From the NCBI RefSeq assembly GCF_003589745.1, contig NZ_CP032364.1:806001-870000 (forward strand): a stretch of DNA of 64,000 nucleotides, written 5' to 3'. The notes under the pieces are model-generated. The model was given only the letters and a program-made list of their open reading frames with translations, searched no databases and was not told the origin of the DNA. This document shows, one piece after another, positions 53,048 through 61,397 of this stretch (positions within the stretch are counted from its first letter, which is position 1; every line of letters starts with the position of its first letter). Both the position numbers and the translations under genes were made by a program. This DNA comes from Lachnoanaerobaculum umeaense (GTDB lineage Bacteria > Bacillota > Clostridia > Lachnospirales > Lachnospiraceae).

Positions 53048-54325
53048 ATGGTAAGAGCTATTGTAGGCGCTAACTGGGGCGATGAAGGTAAGGGCAAAAT
53101 CACAGATATGCTTGCAGCGAAAGCAGATATTATTATCCGTTTTCAGGGTGGTAGCAACGCAGGTCATACAATTATAAACAATTACGGTAAATTTGCTTTG
53201 CATCTATTGCCGTCAGGAGTATTTTATGATCATACAACAAGCATTATAGGAAATGGTGTTGCACTTAATATTCCATATCTTGTTAAAGAGATAAATGAGT
53301 TGGTTGAAAAGGGTGTACCAAGACCTAAGGTTTTGGTTTCTGACAGAGCACAGCTTTTGATGCCATATCATATTTTACAGGATACCTATGAGGAAGCAAG
53401 GCTTGCCGGCAAGGCGTATGGCTCTACCAAGTCAGGAATAGCTCCTTTTTATTCAGATAAGTTTGCAAAAATCGGAATACAGGTAAGCGAACTTTTTGAT
53501 GATGAGATATTGGAAGAAAAGGTTGAAAAGATTTGTACATTAAAAAATGTTATGTTCAAGCATCTTTACAATATGCCTGAGCTTGATAAGGCTGAACTTA
53601 TGAATACACTTCATGAGTATAGAGATATGGTAGAACCCTTTGTATGTGATGTGAGTGCGTATCTTTATAAGGCTATAAAAGAAGGAAAGAGTATTCTACT
53701 TGAGGGTCAGCTTGGTTCATTAAAGGATCCTGATCATGGAATATATCCAATGGTTACATCTTCTTCTACATTGGCTGCATATGGAGCTATAGGTGCAGGT
53801 ATTGCTCCATATGAGATTAAGGAGATTACGACAGTGGTTAAGGCATATTCATCTGCAGTAGGTGCCGGAGAATTTGTTAGTGAGATAGAAGATGAGGCTG
53901 AGGCAGACGAGCTTAGAAGAAGAGGCGGAGATGGTGGAGAGTTTGGTGCTACCACCGGAAGACCTAGAAGAATGGGATGGTTTGATGCTGTAGCATCCAG
54001 ATATGGTGTAAGGATTCAGGGTACTACAGAGGTTGCACTTACAGTGCTTGATGTACTGGGATATCTTGAAGAGATTCCGGTATGTGTAGGTTATGATGTA
54101 AATGGTGAGATAACCAAGGACTTCCCTACAACAAATAAATTAAAAATTGCAAAGCCTGTATATGAATATCTTCCCGGATGGAACTGTGATATTAGAGGTA
54201 TAAAGAAATATGAGGATTTACCGGAGAATTGTAGGAAGTATATTGAGTTTATAGAAAAAGAACTTGAAGTGCCTGTAAAATTGGTAAGCAATGGACCGGG
54301 TAGAGATGATATTATCTATAGATAG
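53048..54325 (+). CDS. purA: Adenylosuccinate synthetase
   Basis: A 425-residue GTP-dependent enzyme committing IMP to AMP synthesis. ANWGDEGKGKITDM is the GTP loop with the catalytic Asp, GGSNAGHTI the His region, GTTGRPRRMGWFDAV the IMP contact region. AAGGAG precedes the ATG. It closes the purC-purB-purA operon and is followed by a hairpin. Confidence 0.96.
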   Translation: MVRAIVGANWGDEGKGKITDMLAAKADIIIRFQGGSNAGHTIINNYGKFALHLLPSGVFYDHTTSIIGNGVALNIPYLVKEINELVEKGVPRPKVLVSDRAQLLMPYHILQDTYEEARLAGKAYGSTKSGIAPFYSDKFAKIGIQVSELFDDEILEEKVEKICTLKNVMFKHLYNMPELDKAELMNTLHEYRDMVEPFVCDVSAYLYKAIKEGKSILLEGQLGSLKDPDHGIYPMVTSSSTLAAYGAIGAGIAPYEIKEITTVVKAYSSAVGAGEFVSEIEDEAEADELRRRGGDGGEFGATTGRPRRMGWFDAVASRYGVRIQGTTEVALTVLDVLGYLEEIPVCVGYDVNGEITKDFPTTNKLKIAKPVYEYLPGWNCDIRGIKKYEDLPENCRKYIEFIEKELEVPVKLVSNGPGRDDIIYR

Positions 54326-54336
54326 GATTTTGCCTT

Positions 54337-54366
54337 GCCCCATATTGGTGAAGACTGATATGGGGC
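54337..54366 (+). terminator. Hairpin between purA and pheS
   Basis: GCCCCATAT (54337-54345) and ATATGGGGC (54358-54366) form a perfect 9-bp stem. It lacks a good T-run, so termination may be partial and pheST may be partly co-transcribed with purA. Confidence 0.55.
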
Positions 54367-54394
54367 TTGACTATTCATTAAATAAGGAGAAAAT

Positions 54395-55414
54395 ATGCTG
54401 GACATAATAGAGAAACTTCAAAAAGAAGCTTTAGAAAAGATAAATAGTGCAGAAACTAAGGAGAAATTAAACGAACTAAAAGTAGCATATCTTGGAAAGA
54501 AGGGCGAACTTACCGCACTTCTTAAGAACATGAAAAATATAGCTCCGGAGGAGAGAGCTGAATTCGGTAAAGTAGTAAATGAAGCAAGAGAAGCTATTGA
54601 AAATACATTAAATAATGTTGGAAGTGAGCTTGCAAAGCTTGCACTTGAAGAAAGATTAAAGGCAGAGACTATAGATGTTACACTGCCGGCGAATAAGAGA
54701 GAATTTGGACATAGTCATCCAAATGTAATAGCATTGCATGAAGTTGAAAAGATATTTACAAATATGGGCTATGAAGTGGTGGAAGGACCGGAGATAGAGT
54801 TTGATGAATACAACTTTACAAAGCTTAATATTCCTGAGGATCATCCGGCTAAGGATGAACAGGATACCTTCTACATAACGAAGGATATAGTACTTCGTAC
54901 TCAGACATCACCGGTACAGGCAAGAGTTATGGAGACAGGAAAGCTTCCTATAAAGATGTTAAGCCCCGGAAGAGTGTACCGTTCTGATGAAGTAGATGCT
55001 ACTCATTCACCTACTTTCAATCAGATAGAGGGACTTATTGTAGATAAGGATATCACATTTGCAGACCTTAAGGGAACACTTGAGGTATTCGCTAAAAAAT
55101 TATTTGGTGAAGATACTAAGGTTAAGTTCAGACCTCACCATTTCCCGTTTACAGAGCCAAGTGCAGAGATGGATGTGACCTGTTTTAAATGTCATGGAAG
55201 TGGATGCAGATTCTGTAAGGGAAGCGGTTGGATAGAGATACTTGGATGTGGAATGGTACATCCTCATGTATTTGATATGTGTGGAGTTGATAAGAATGAA
55301 TACAATGGTTTTGCATTCGGTATCGGACTTGAGAGAATTGCTCTATTAAAGTATGAAATTGACGATATGAGACTTCTATATGAGAATGATATCAGATTCT
55401 TAAAGCAATTCTAA
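54395..55414 (+). CDS. pheS: Phenylalanine-tRNA ligase alpha subunit
   Basis: A 339-residue class II tRNA-synthetase catalytic subunit. An N-terminal coiled coil (~1-90) binds tRNA; motif 2 region VYRSDEVDATHSPTFNQIEGL (~residues 204-224) and motif 3 GFAFGIGLERIALLKYEI (~309-326) are intact. A Cys-rich CFKCHGSGCRFCKGSGW insertion is at ~267-283. AAGGAG precedes the ATG. It works as an alpha2beta2 enzyme with PheT, encoded 39 bases downstream. No T-box leader is seen in the 69-base gap upstream. Confidence 0.96.
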   Translation: MLDIIEKLQKEALEKINSAETKEKLNELKVAYLGKKGELTALLKNMKNIAPEERAEFGKVVNEAREAIENTLNNVGSELAKLALEERLKAETIDVTLPANKREFGHSHPNVIALHEVEKIFTNMGYEVVEGPEIEFDEYNFTKLNIPEDHPAKDEQDTFYITKDIVLRTQTSPVQARVMETGKLPIKMLSPGRVYRSDEVDATHSPTFNQIEGLIVDKDITFADLKGTLEVFAKKLFGEDTKVKFRPHHFPFTEPSAEMDVTCFKCHGSGCRFCKGSGWIEILGCGMVHPHVFDMCGVDKNEYNGFAFGIGLERIALLKYEIDDMRLLYENDIRFLKQF

Positions 55415-55453
55415 GAAGTTTTAACAGAAAATATTAGATAACAGAGGTGAAGA

Positions 55454-57874
55454 ATGGATACAGCATTATCATGGATAAAGGCCTATGTGCCTGATTTGGA
55501 AGTGACTCCAAGTGAATATACAGATGCAATGACTCTTACCGGAACCAAGGTAGAGGGCTATAAAGAATTAGATAAAAATCTTGAGAAAATAGTAGTAGGT
55601 GAGATACTTTCAATAGAGAAACATCCTGATGCGGATAAGCTCATTATTTGTCAGGTAGATGTAGGAAATGAGAAAATACAGATAGTTACAGGAGCACCTA
55701 ATGTTTTGGTAGGTGATAAGGTGCCTGTGGTTTTGGACGGTGGAAAGGTTGCAGGTGGACATGATGGAAGTCCATTGCCTGAAAATGGTATAAAGATAAA
55801 GAAGGGTAAGCTTCGTGGAGTGGAGTCATTTGGAATGATGTGTTCTATTGATGAGCTTGGTCAGGACAAGAACTATTTTCCTGACGCACCTGAAAATGGC
55901 ATCTATATCTTGCCAAAAGATACTAAGGTTGGAATTGATGTTATAGAGCTTCTTGGACTTAGAGATACTGTATTTGAGTACGAAATTACATCAAACAGGG
56001 TGGACTGCTACGGAGTAATAGGAATTGCAAGAGAGGCCGCCGCCACATTTAAGAAAAAGTTCGTTTTACCGCAGGTAAATACTACAGGAAATGCTGAGAA
56101 TGTAAATGATTACTTAAGTGTGGAAGTAAAGGATGAGACTCTTTGTAAGAGGTATGTTGCAAGAGTTGTTAAAAATATAAAGCTTGCACCTTCACCGACT
56201 TGGATGCAGGAGAGACTTCGTGCAGTGGGAATCAGACCGATAAATAATATAGTCGATATTACAAATTATGTTATGGCAGAGTATGGTCAGCCTATGCATG
56301 CCTTTGACTACAATCTGATCGAAGGACAAAAAATAATTGTAGACAGGGCAAAGGATGGAGATGAGTTTGAGACTCTTGATGGAGTAGTAAGAAAGCTTGA
56401 TAGTGATATTTTGATGATAAATGATGCTAAAAAAGCTGTAGCTATTGCCGGAATAATGGGTGGAGAAAACTCAAAGATAACAGATGATGTAAGTACAATG
56501 ATATTTGAATGTGCTACATTTGATGGGACAAATATCAGACTTTCATCAAAGAGAATAGGACTTCGTACAGATTCATCAGGAAAGTTTGAAAAGGGTCTTG
56601 ATCCAAATAATGCTTATGCTGCCATGATGAGAGCCTGTTCTTTGGTGGAAGAACTTGGCGCAGGTGAGGTAGTAGGCGGAACTATAGATATTTATCCGAT
56701 AAAGGCGGTAGAGTCAAGAGTAGCTTTTGAGCCTGAAAGAATCAATAAATTACTTGGAACTTCTATCTCAAAGGAAGATATGCTTGAAATCTTTGATAGA
56801 ATTGAGTTACAATATGATAAAGAGACTAACGAGATAGTAGCTCCTACATTTAGGCAGGATATTCATTTTATGGCGGATTTGGCCGAGGAAGTAGCAAGAT
56901 TCTTTGGATATGATAAGATACCTACGACATTGCCAAAATCAAGTGCCACTATAGGTGGTATTAGCCATAAACTTGAAATAGAAGAGCTTGCAAGAGAAGT
57001 AGCGAAATTCTTAGGATTCTCAGAGGCTATGAACTATTCATTTGAGAGTGCGAAGGTGTTTGACAAGCTTGGATTGTCAAAAAATAGCCACTATAGAAAT
57101 GCTATTGAAATATCAAATCCTCTTGGTGAAGATTTTAGAATGATGAGAACACAGGCTGTAAATGGTATATTGAACTCACTTTCAACAAATTACAATAGAA
57201 GAAATAAGGATGTACATTTATTTGAACTTGCAAATATCTATATTCCAAAGGAGCTTCCTTTAAAGGAATTGCCTGATGAGAGAATGCAGTTTGTTCTTGG
57301 CTTCTATGGTAAGGAAAACTTCTTTGATATGAAGGGAGTTGTAGAGGAGTTCTTATACACTTTAGGAATTACAGGAAAGCTTTACTATGATCCAAGTTGT
57401 ACGGAAGAATTTTTACATCCGGGAAGAAAGGCTGATATAGTATTTGATGGCGTTCGCATTGGATATTTGGGAGAGGTACATCCAATTGTATGTGAAAACT
57501 ATAAATTGGGTGAGAAGACCTATATTGCAGTAATTGATTTACCGAATGTAATTCCATTTGTAAGCTTTGATATCAAATATACAGGTATAGCAAAGTATCC
57601 TGCAATTTCAAGAGATATTTCCTTGGTAGTACCAAGAAGCGTGTTGGTAGGTGAGATTGAGGATATAATTTTAGAAAATGGCGGAATTAATCTGGAGTCA
57701 TTCAACTTATTTGATATCTATGAGGGGGATCAAATAGAGGCAGGATTTAAGTCTGTGGCTTATTCTCTTACATTTAGAAACAAGGAGAGAACTCTTCTTG
57801 ATGCAGATGTGAATGAAGTGATGGATAAGATATTAAAGAAGCTTGAGGATAAAAATATTAGAATCAGATCCTAG
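55454..57874 (+). CDS. pheT: Phenylalanine-tRNA ligase beta subunit
   Basis: An 806-residue subunit. N-terminal tRNA-binding OB (EMAP-like) domain (~40-150; VVGEILSIEKHPDADKLIICQ), B3/B4 editing domain (~210-390), B5 domain (~400-475), catalytic-like core, and C-terminal ferredoxin-like anticodon-binding domain (~715-806; YPAISRDISLVVP). AGAGGTG precedes the ATG. Length and order are normal. Also listed with pheS as one transcript. Confidence 0.96.
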   Translation: MDTALSWIKAYVPDLEVTPSEYTDAMTLTGTKVEGYKELDKNLEKIVVGEILSIEKHPDADKLIICQVDVGNEKIQIVTGAPNVLVGDKVPVVLDGGKVAGGHDGSPLPENGIKIKKGKLRGVESFGMMCSIDELGQDKNYFPDAPENGIYILPKDTKVGIDVIELLGLRDTVFEYEITSNRVDCYGVIGIAREAAATFKKKFVLPQVNTTGNAENVNDYLSVEVKDETLCKRYVARVVKNIKLAPSPTWMQERLRAVGIRPINNIVDITNYVMAEYGQPMHAFDYNLIEGQKIIVDRAKDGDEFETLDGVVRKLDSDILMINDAKKAVAIAGIMGGENSKITDDVSTMIFECATFDGTNIRLSSKRIGLRTDSSGKFEKGLDPNNAYAAMMRACSLVEELGAGEVVGGTIDIYPIKAVESRVAFEPERINKLLGTSISKEDMLEIFDRIELQYDKETNEIVAPTFRQDIHFMADLAEEVARFFGYDKIPTTLPKSSATIGGISHKLEIEELAREVAKFLGFSEAMNYSFESAKVFDKLGLSKNSHYRNAIEISNPLGEDFRMMRTQAVNGILNSLSTNYNRRNKDVHLFELANIYIPKELPLKELPDERMQFVLGFYGKENFFDMKGVVEEFLYTLGITGKLYYDPSCTEEFLHPGRKADIVFDGVRIGYLGEVHPIVCENYKLGEKTYIAVIDLPNVIPFVSFDIKYTGIAKYPAISRDISLVVPRSVLVGEIEDIILENGGINLESFNLFDIYEGDQIEAGFKSVAYSLTFRNKERTLLDADVNEVMDKILKKLEDKNIRIRS

Positions 57875-57942
57875 TCTAAATAAAGCTATGGTGAATCTCT
57901 TATTTATATGTGTTTTGTTTTAGAAAAGTGAGAAATATAGAT

Positions 57943-59427
57943 ATGGTTAGAAGTAGAGGAAGGAAAAATAAAAACAAATCTTTTATTAGGTACTTTTGTC
58001 TTTTTGTGCTGTCTGTTATATTGCTTACTTCTTTACTGATTGGAGATGACACCAGAGCATATGGAGAAGGAAGAAATGCTATCTTTAAAAATCCTATCAA
58101 TCCGGATTATGAAAGCAATGATAATGGAGTAAAGACATCATTCAGATTGAGAGCACTTAATAATTTGAGTGGAGAAACTGAATATGGTTCAAATGCAATG
58201 TCTTTGATATCCGTAAGCGAGGAAGACAATAGAAGAAGTACAATAAAGAATTTTGCTGATGTACTGGATATGGATATATACAGCAATCTGTGTTTTAATG
58301 CAAATGTAGAAAACAGTTCAGATGTAGAAAGAGATATAAGCTTTGATATTATATTGCCGCTTAAAACAGATGGCAGAGTATCAGAGCTTAGATTGATAAA
58401 CTCAGGACTTGATATATTTAAAGGCGATTTGAGTGGAGTAGATATAAAGTATGAGTTGGATGGAAAGTTCATTACAGAAGGTGAAAGGAAATCCGGAAAG
58501 CAATTAGATTTTAATAAGGTAAAGTCTATTAAGATAGAGGGCAAAATCGCAGCCGGTCAGAAGTTTGAAGGACTTTTACCTATGGAAATTGTAGAACATA
58601 AGCTGGTTATAGAAAAAAAGGATGATTTTGTAGATGATTTGAAGACTATTGTGGAAGTAAATACCAATAATATCTTTGATTTTAAGCTCAACTATAGATT
58701 TCCCATTAAAAAAGAGTTAAATCTCAGTATTGCGACATGCCATGGAAGTGATAGAATGGAAGATTTCTCAAATGGTAAAATCGTAGGTATAGCAAGAAGA
58801 GATGAGGAAAGCTATGATATATTGCCAAATGATATTATAGAGAGATTCCCAGGTGCTAATACTGCATTTTTCTCAATGTTTACTGTTGATGATAAAAAAG
58901 ATGCTTTTGTAAATGATTATAGTTTTGTGAGTATTTATACAAAGGAATTACAGGACTTGGTAAAGGATAGAGGATATTCACTGCTTATAAGAAATGGTAC
59001 ATTACAGAATAAATATAGTTTTATAGTAGGCGAAAAAAAGCATATATATGAGGATGGACTTGAGCTACACTTGGGTAAAAAAGATAAATATAATCATTCA
59101 TTGTCTAAAGTATATGTAGAATTTCAAAAGGTACTTGATTGCAAAGATATCGAAATAGTGCAGGGTAGTGAGTGGAAAAAATTTGACAATCTGTTATCTG
59201 CAAAGATTCAAAACGGTGATGAAATTACAGAAATCGACAGAAGCAAAATAAAGGTAGAAGGAAGTGTGGATACAAAGCAAAAGGGTGAATATAATGTGAA
59301 GTATTCATATGAGTTATTGCCAAATCTATGGATCAGTAATACTGCCAGGGTAAAAGTAGTCGAAAAAAATGAAGTATCTCAGACTCAGAGTGAGAGCAAA
59401 GGTGGAAGCAATGTAAGGATAGAATAA
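57943..59427 (+). CDS. Unknown exported, membrane-anchored protein with C-terminal Ig-like domain
   Basis: About 494 residues. A very basic N-terminus followed by one hydrophobic segment (~15-35, YFCLFVLSVILLTSLLIG) gives a signal or anchor. The outer part is beta-rich and charged; near the C-terminus KIKVEGSVDTKQKGEYNVKYSYEL resembles a bacterial Ig-like (DUF5011-type) repeat. ATG 57943 is preferred over GTG 57910, though neither has a good ribosome site. I do not recognise the main domain (~60-400). The last codons and stop lie inside the 27-bp target duplication of IS1202-like copy 2, and the copy beyond the IS shows that the native stop is unchanged. Confidence 0.7.
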   Translation: MVRSRGRKNKNKSFIRYFCLFVLSVILLTSLLIGDDTRAYGEGRNAIFKNPINPDYESNDNGVKTSFRLRALNNLSGETEYGSNAMSLISVSEEDNRRSTIKNFADVLDMDIYSNLCFNANVENSSDVERDISFDIILPLKTDGRVSELRLINSGLDIFKGDLSGVDIKYELDGKFITEGERKSGKQLDFNKVKSIKIEGKIAAGQKFEGLLPMEIVEHKLVIEKKDDFVDDLKTIVEVNTNNIFDFKLNYRFPIKKELNLSIATCHGSDRMEDFSNGKIVGIARRDEESYDILPNDIIERFPGANTAFFSMFTVDDKKDAFVNDYSFVSIYTKELQDLVKDRGYSLLIRNGTLQNKYSFIVGEKKHIYEDGLELHLGKKDKYNHSLSKVYVEFQKVLDCKDIEIVQGSEWKKFDNLLSAKIQNGDEITEIDRSKIKVEGSVDTKQKGEYNVKYSYELLPNLWISNTARVKVVEKNEVSQTQSESKGGSNVRIE

Positions 59428-59435
59428 ATCCTGCT
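59409..59435 (+). repeat. Left target-site duplication of IS1202-like copy 2
   Basis: Twenty-seven bases identical to 61011-61037. It includes the last six codons and the TAA stop of the unknown exported protein. Confidence 0.92.
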
Positions 59436-61010
59436 GTCAAGCATAAATGATTATGTCCCAAAATAATTAATTTATAAGCCCCCACAAAGGGGCTTTTATT
59501 ATGCACTTTTTATGTCTTCTTCAATTCTGTGTGGCTGTGAGTGTGCGAATTTATTAAAGGCATCCAATCTCCAAGGATGGTTCATTGGAGGTATATAAGG
59601 CTTTCTAGGTTTTGGCTGTTTGTAGTCAGCGTCCAAGTCCTTAGATTTATGCTCATGAGCCGGTATTTCTTCCAGTGCATAAATATCTTTGTCATTTACG
59701 CACACAAACATAGACCTATCAAATGCCTTGATAAGCATAACCTTGGTACCTTTTCGATAATGGGTCTGCAATCCTTTATTATCTATCATCTTATAAAATT
59801 TCTTCTCGAATTGAATCGCATGTCCGGCATCAACAGTTCTCTCAGTTAAAACCGCCAAAGTAAGATTTATTTTTTCTTTAGATGGTTGCGTTTCAAAGAC
59901 AGATTTGATACCATAAAGTGGAAGTGCGAACTTCTCATTGAATTCTTTTATGTAGTGGTAAATGAATTCATTGGCTTTATGGATATCGGTTACGCCTGCG
60001 AGTCTAAACTCAATAGGCAGGCGTGACTGTAAAGTCTGATTCAATCGTTCTATACGTCCTTTAGCCTGTGGTACGCTGCTTGATTCAAGCTGTGTGCCAA
60101 GTTGCTTACAGGCGTATGCAAACTGTGTATAGGTGTCTTTGTCGTCAGATAAGGCACCTTTTTTCTTGTAAGTAAATACAGTTCGTTTATCAGTAAGAAA
60201 CTTATAAGGAATACCATAATCAGTAAGAATCTGCTCAAATACATGGTAGTATCCATTAAGAGTTTCCTGAGTATCAAACCAGGCACCTGTGACAACACCT
60301 GAGGCATCATCAATAGCCAAATGTAGATGCCATATCTGTCCCGGCACCCATTCATAAGGGGTAGCATCCATCTGAAGCAATTCACCAAAATAAGCACATC
60401 TTGGACGACGACTGTGAGCATCTTCAACTGCTACTAAGTTAGCTTGTATCTGTGATAATTCCCTTTTTGATGTTGCAGCTTCCTTCTTAGCTCTGAGAGT
60501 TTGCTTAATGCGTCTACGCTTAGCTTTTGTAGCCTTTGGAGATAGAATGTACTCTGACTCCAAAATACTCATTACAGAGGAAGAAGAGATACTTATGCCT
60601 TCATGCTTTTTTAGAAGCTCTGTAAAGTGTTCAAAGTTAGCTTCGTAGTATTTAGTTCTGTATAGATCAAGAACCTGACTTCTGATATCAGGACAGATAG
60701 TGGTAGCCGGCTTTTTGCCTCTGTTACCATGAATAAAGAATGCCTTACCATCTTTAATATAACCCTGTATCATACGGTTTATATGCCTTTTGGTGCATCC
60801 TAGGATAAGAGCAGCTCTATCCTTATTAGCTGTATCGGGGTGATCTACCAGACCTTTGATAACTTCATACTTTCTTTGTTCATCCATTGATAAAATAACC
60901 TTTCTGATAAGTCAGTTCCTCCTAGTGTTAGAATATACAAAATAGTATTCTACCATAAGTGGGACATTTTTATTTGTGGTATACTAGGACTTTATCATTT
61001 ATGGCTTATA
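59436..61010 (-). mobile_element. IS1202-like insertion sequence, copy 2 (1,575 bp, inverted relative to copy 1)
   Basis: Same length and ends as 7726-9300: it opens with GTCAAGCATAAATGATTATG and closes with the complement of TATAAGCCATAAATGATAAA. A 27-bp direct repeat flanks it. The insertion falls exactly between a stop codon and the secG promoter, damaging neither. Near-identity with copy 1 indicates recent transposition. Confidence 0.92.
59499..60887 (-). CDS. DDE transposase, IS1202-like, copy 2
   Basis: A 462-residue transposase with D174, D233 and E280 in place, as in the copy at 7849-9237, from which it differs at five residues that I can see (for example D46 where copy 1 has Y46). 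The gene is uninterrupted and the element ends are intact, so it looks active. It points away from secG. The hairpin after its stop is the same as in copy 1. Confidence 0.92.
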   Translation of the reverse strand: MDEQRKYEVIKGLVDHPDTANKDRAALILGCTKRHINRMIQGYIKDGKAFFIHGNRGKKPATTICPDIRSQVLDLYRTKYYEANFEHFTELLKKHEGISISSSSVMSILESEYILSPKATKAKRRRIKQTLRAKKEAATSKRELSQIQANLVAVEDAHSRRPRCAYFGELLQMDATPYEWVPGQIWHLHLAIDDASGVVTGAWFDTQETLNGYYHVFEQILTDYGIPYKFLTDKRTVFTYKKKGALSDDKDTYTQFAYACKQLGTQLESSSVPQAKGRIERLNQTLQSRLPIEFRLAGVTDIHKANEFIYHYIKEFNEKFALPLYGIKSVFETQPSKEKINLTLAVLTERTVDAGHAIQFEKKFYKMIDNKGLQTHYRKGTKVMLIKAFDRSMFVCVNDKDIYALEEIPAHEHKSKDLDADYKQPKPRKPYIPPMNHPWRLDAFNKFAHSQPHRIEEDIKSA

Positions 61011-61037
61011 CAATGTAAGGATAGAATAAATCCTGCT
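61011..61037 (+). repeat. Right target-site duplication of IS1202-like copy 2
   Basis: Exact copy of 59409-59435. Its last base is the first base of the secG -35 box. Confidence 0.92.
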
Positions 61038-61065
61038 TGCAAAATAGGTTGTTTAGTGATATCAT
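61037..61065 (+). promoter_or_regulatory. Sigma-A promoter of secG
   Basis: TTGCAA (61037-61042), 17-base spacer, TATCAT (61060-61065), 34 bases before the secG start and immediately downstream of the IS target duplication. Confidence 0.65.
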
Positions 61066-61098
61066 AAAAGAAGTTTTGTATTTTAATGGAGTGTAAAT

Positions 61099-61335
61099 AT
61101 GGTTATTTTAAATAGGATTATTTCAATAATATTTGTTTTAGTATGTGTTTTCCTAACTGCAGTAGTATTATTCCAGGAAGGAAATGAGCAGGGGCTTGGC
61201 TCAATCGGTGGTATTGCTGATACATATTGGGGTAAGAATAGAGGCCGTTCAGTAGAAGGTTTGCTTGAGAAGCTGACCAAGGTTGCTGCAGCACTGTTCT
61301 TAATTTTAGCATTAGTTTTAAATATTGTTAAATAA
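61099..61335 (+). CDS. secG: Preprotein translocase subunit SecG
   Basis: A 78-residue membrane protein with two helices (~4-24 and ~57-77) joined by a Gly-rich loop (LFQEGNEQGLGSIGGIADTYWG), the normal SecG plan and length. It assists SecYE in protein export. GGAG precedes the ATG. A terminator follows, and then rnr and smpB, the secG-rnr-smpB order common in Firmicutes. Confidence 0.94.
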   Translation: MVILNRIISIIFVLVCVFLTAVVLFQEGNEQGLGSIGGIADTYWGKNRGRSVEGLLEKLTKVAAALFLILALVLNIVK

Positions 61336-61337
61336 TA

Positions 61338-61363
61338 AAAAAGCACTCAAAGGAGTGCTTTTT
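61338..61363 (+). terminator. Intrinsic terminator between secG and rnr
   Basis: AAAAAGCACTC (61338-61348), loop AAAG, complement GAGTGCTTTTT (61353-61363), directly after the secG stop. Confidence 0.88.
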
Positions 61364-61397
61364 GTTGTAATTAATATTTTATTTAAAAAAGGAATAT

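Noticed and set aside
54326..54394. T-box leader for pheST
   Set aside because: The gap is only 69 bases and contains one short hairpin; no T-box sequence.
7726..61010. Composite transposon carrying 50 kb between the two IS copies
   Set aside because: Each copy has its own target duplication and the content is core genome, so they are independent insertions.
7698..61037. Xer/dif-like site as insertion target, as reported for some IS1202-group elements
   Set aside because: Neither duplicated target resembles an 11-6-11 dif site by eye, and they do not resemble each other.
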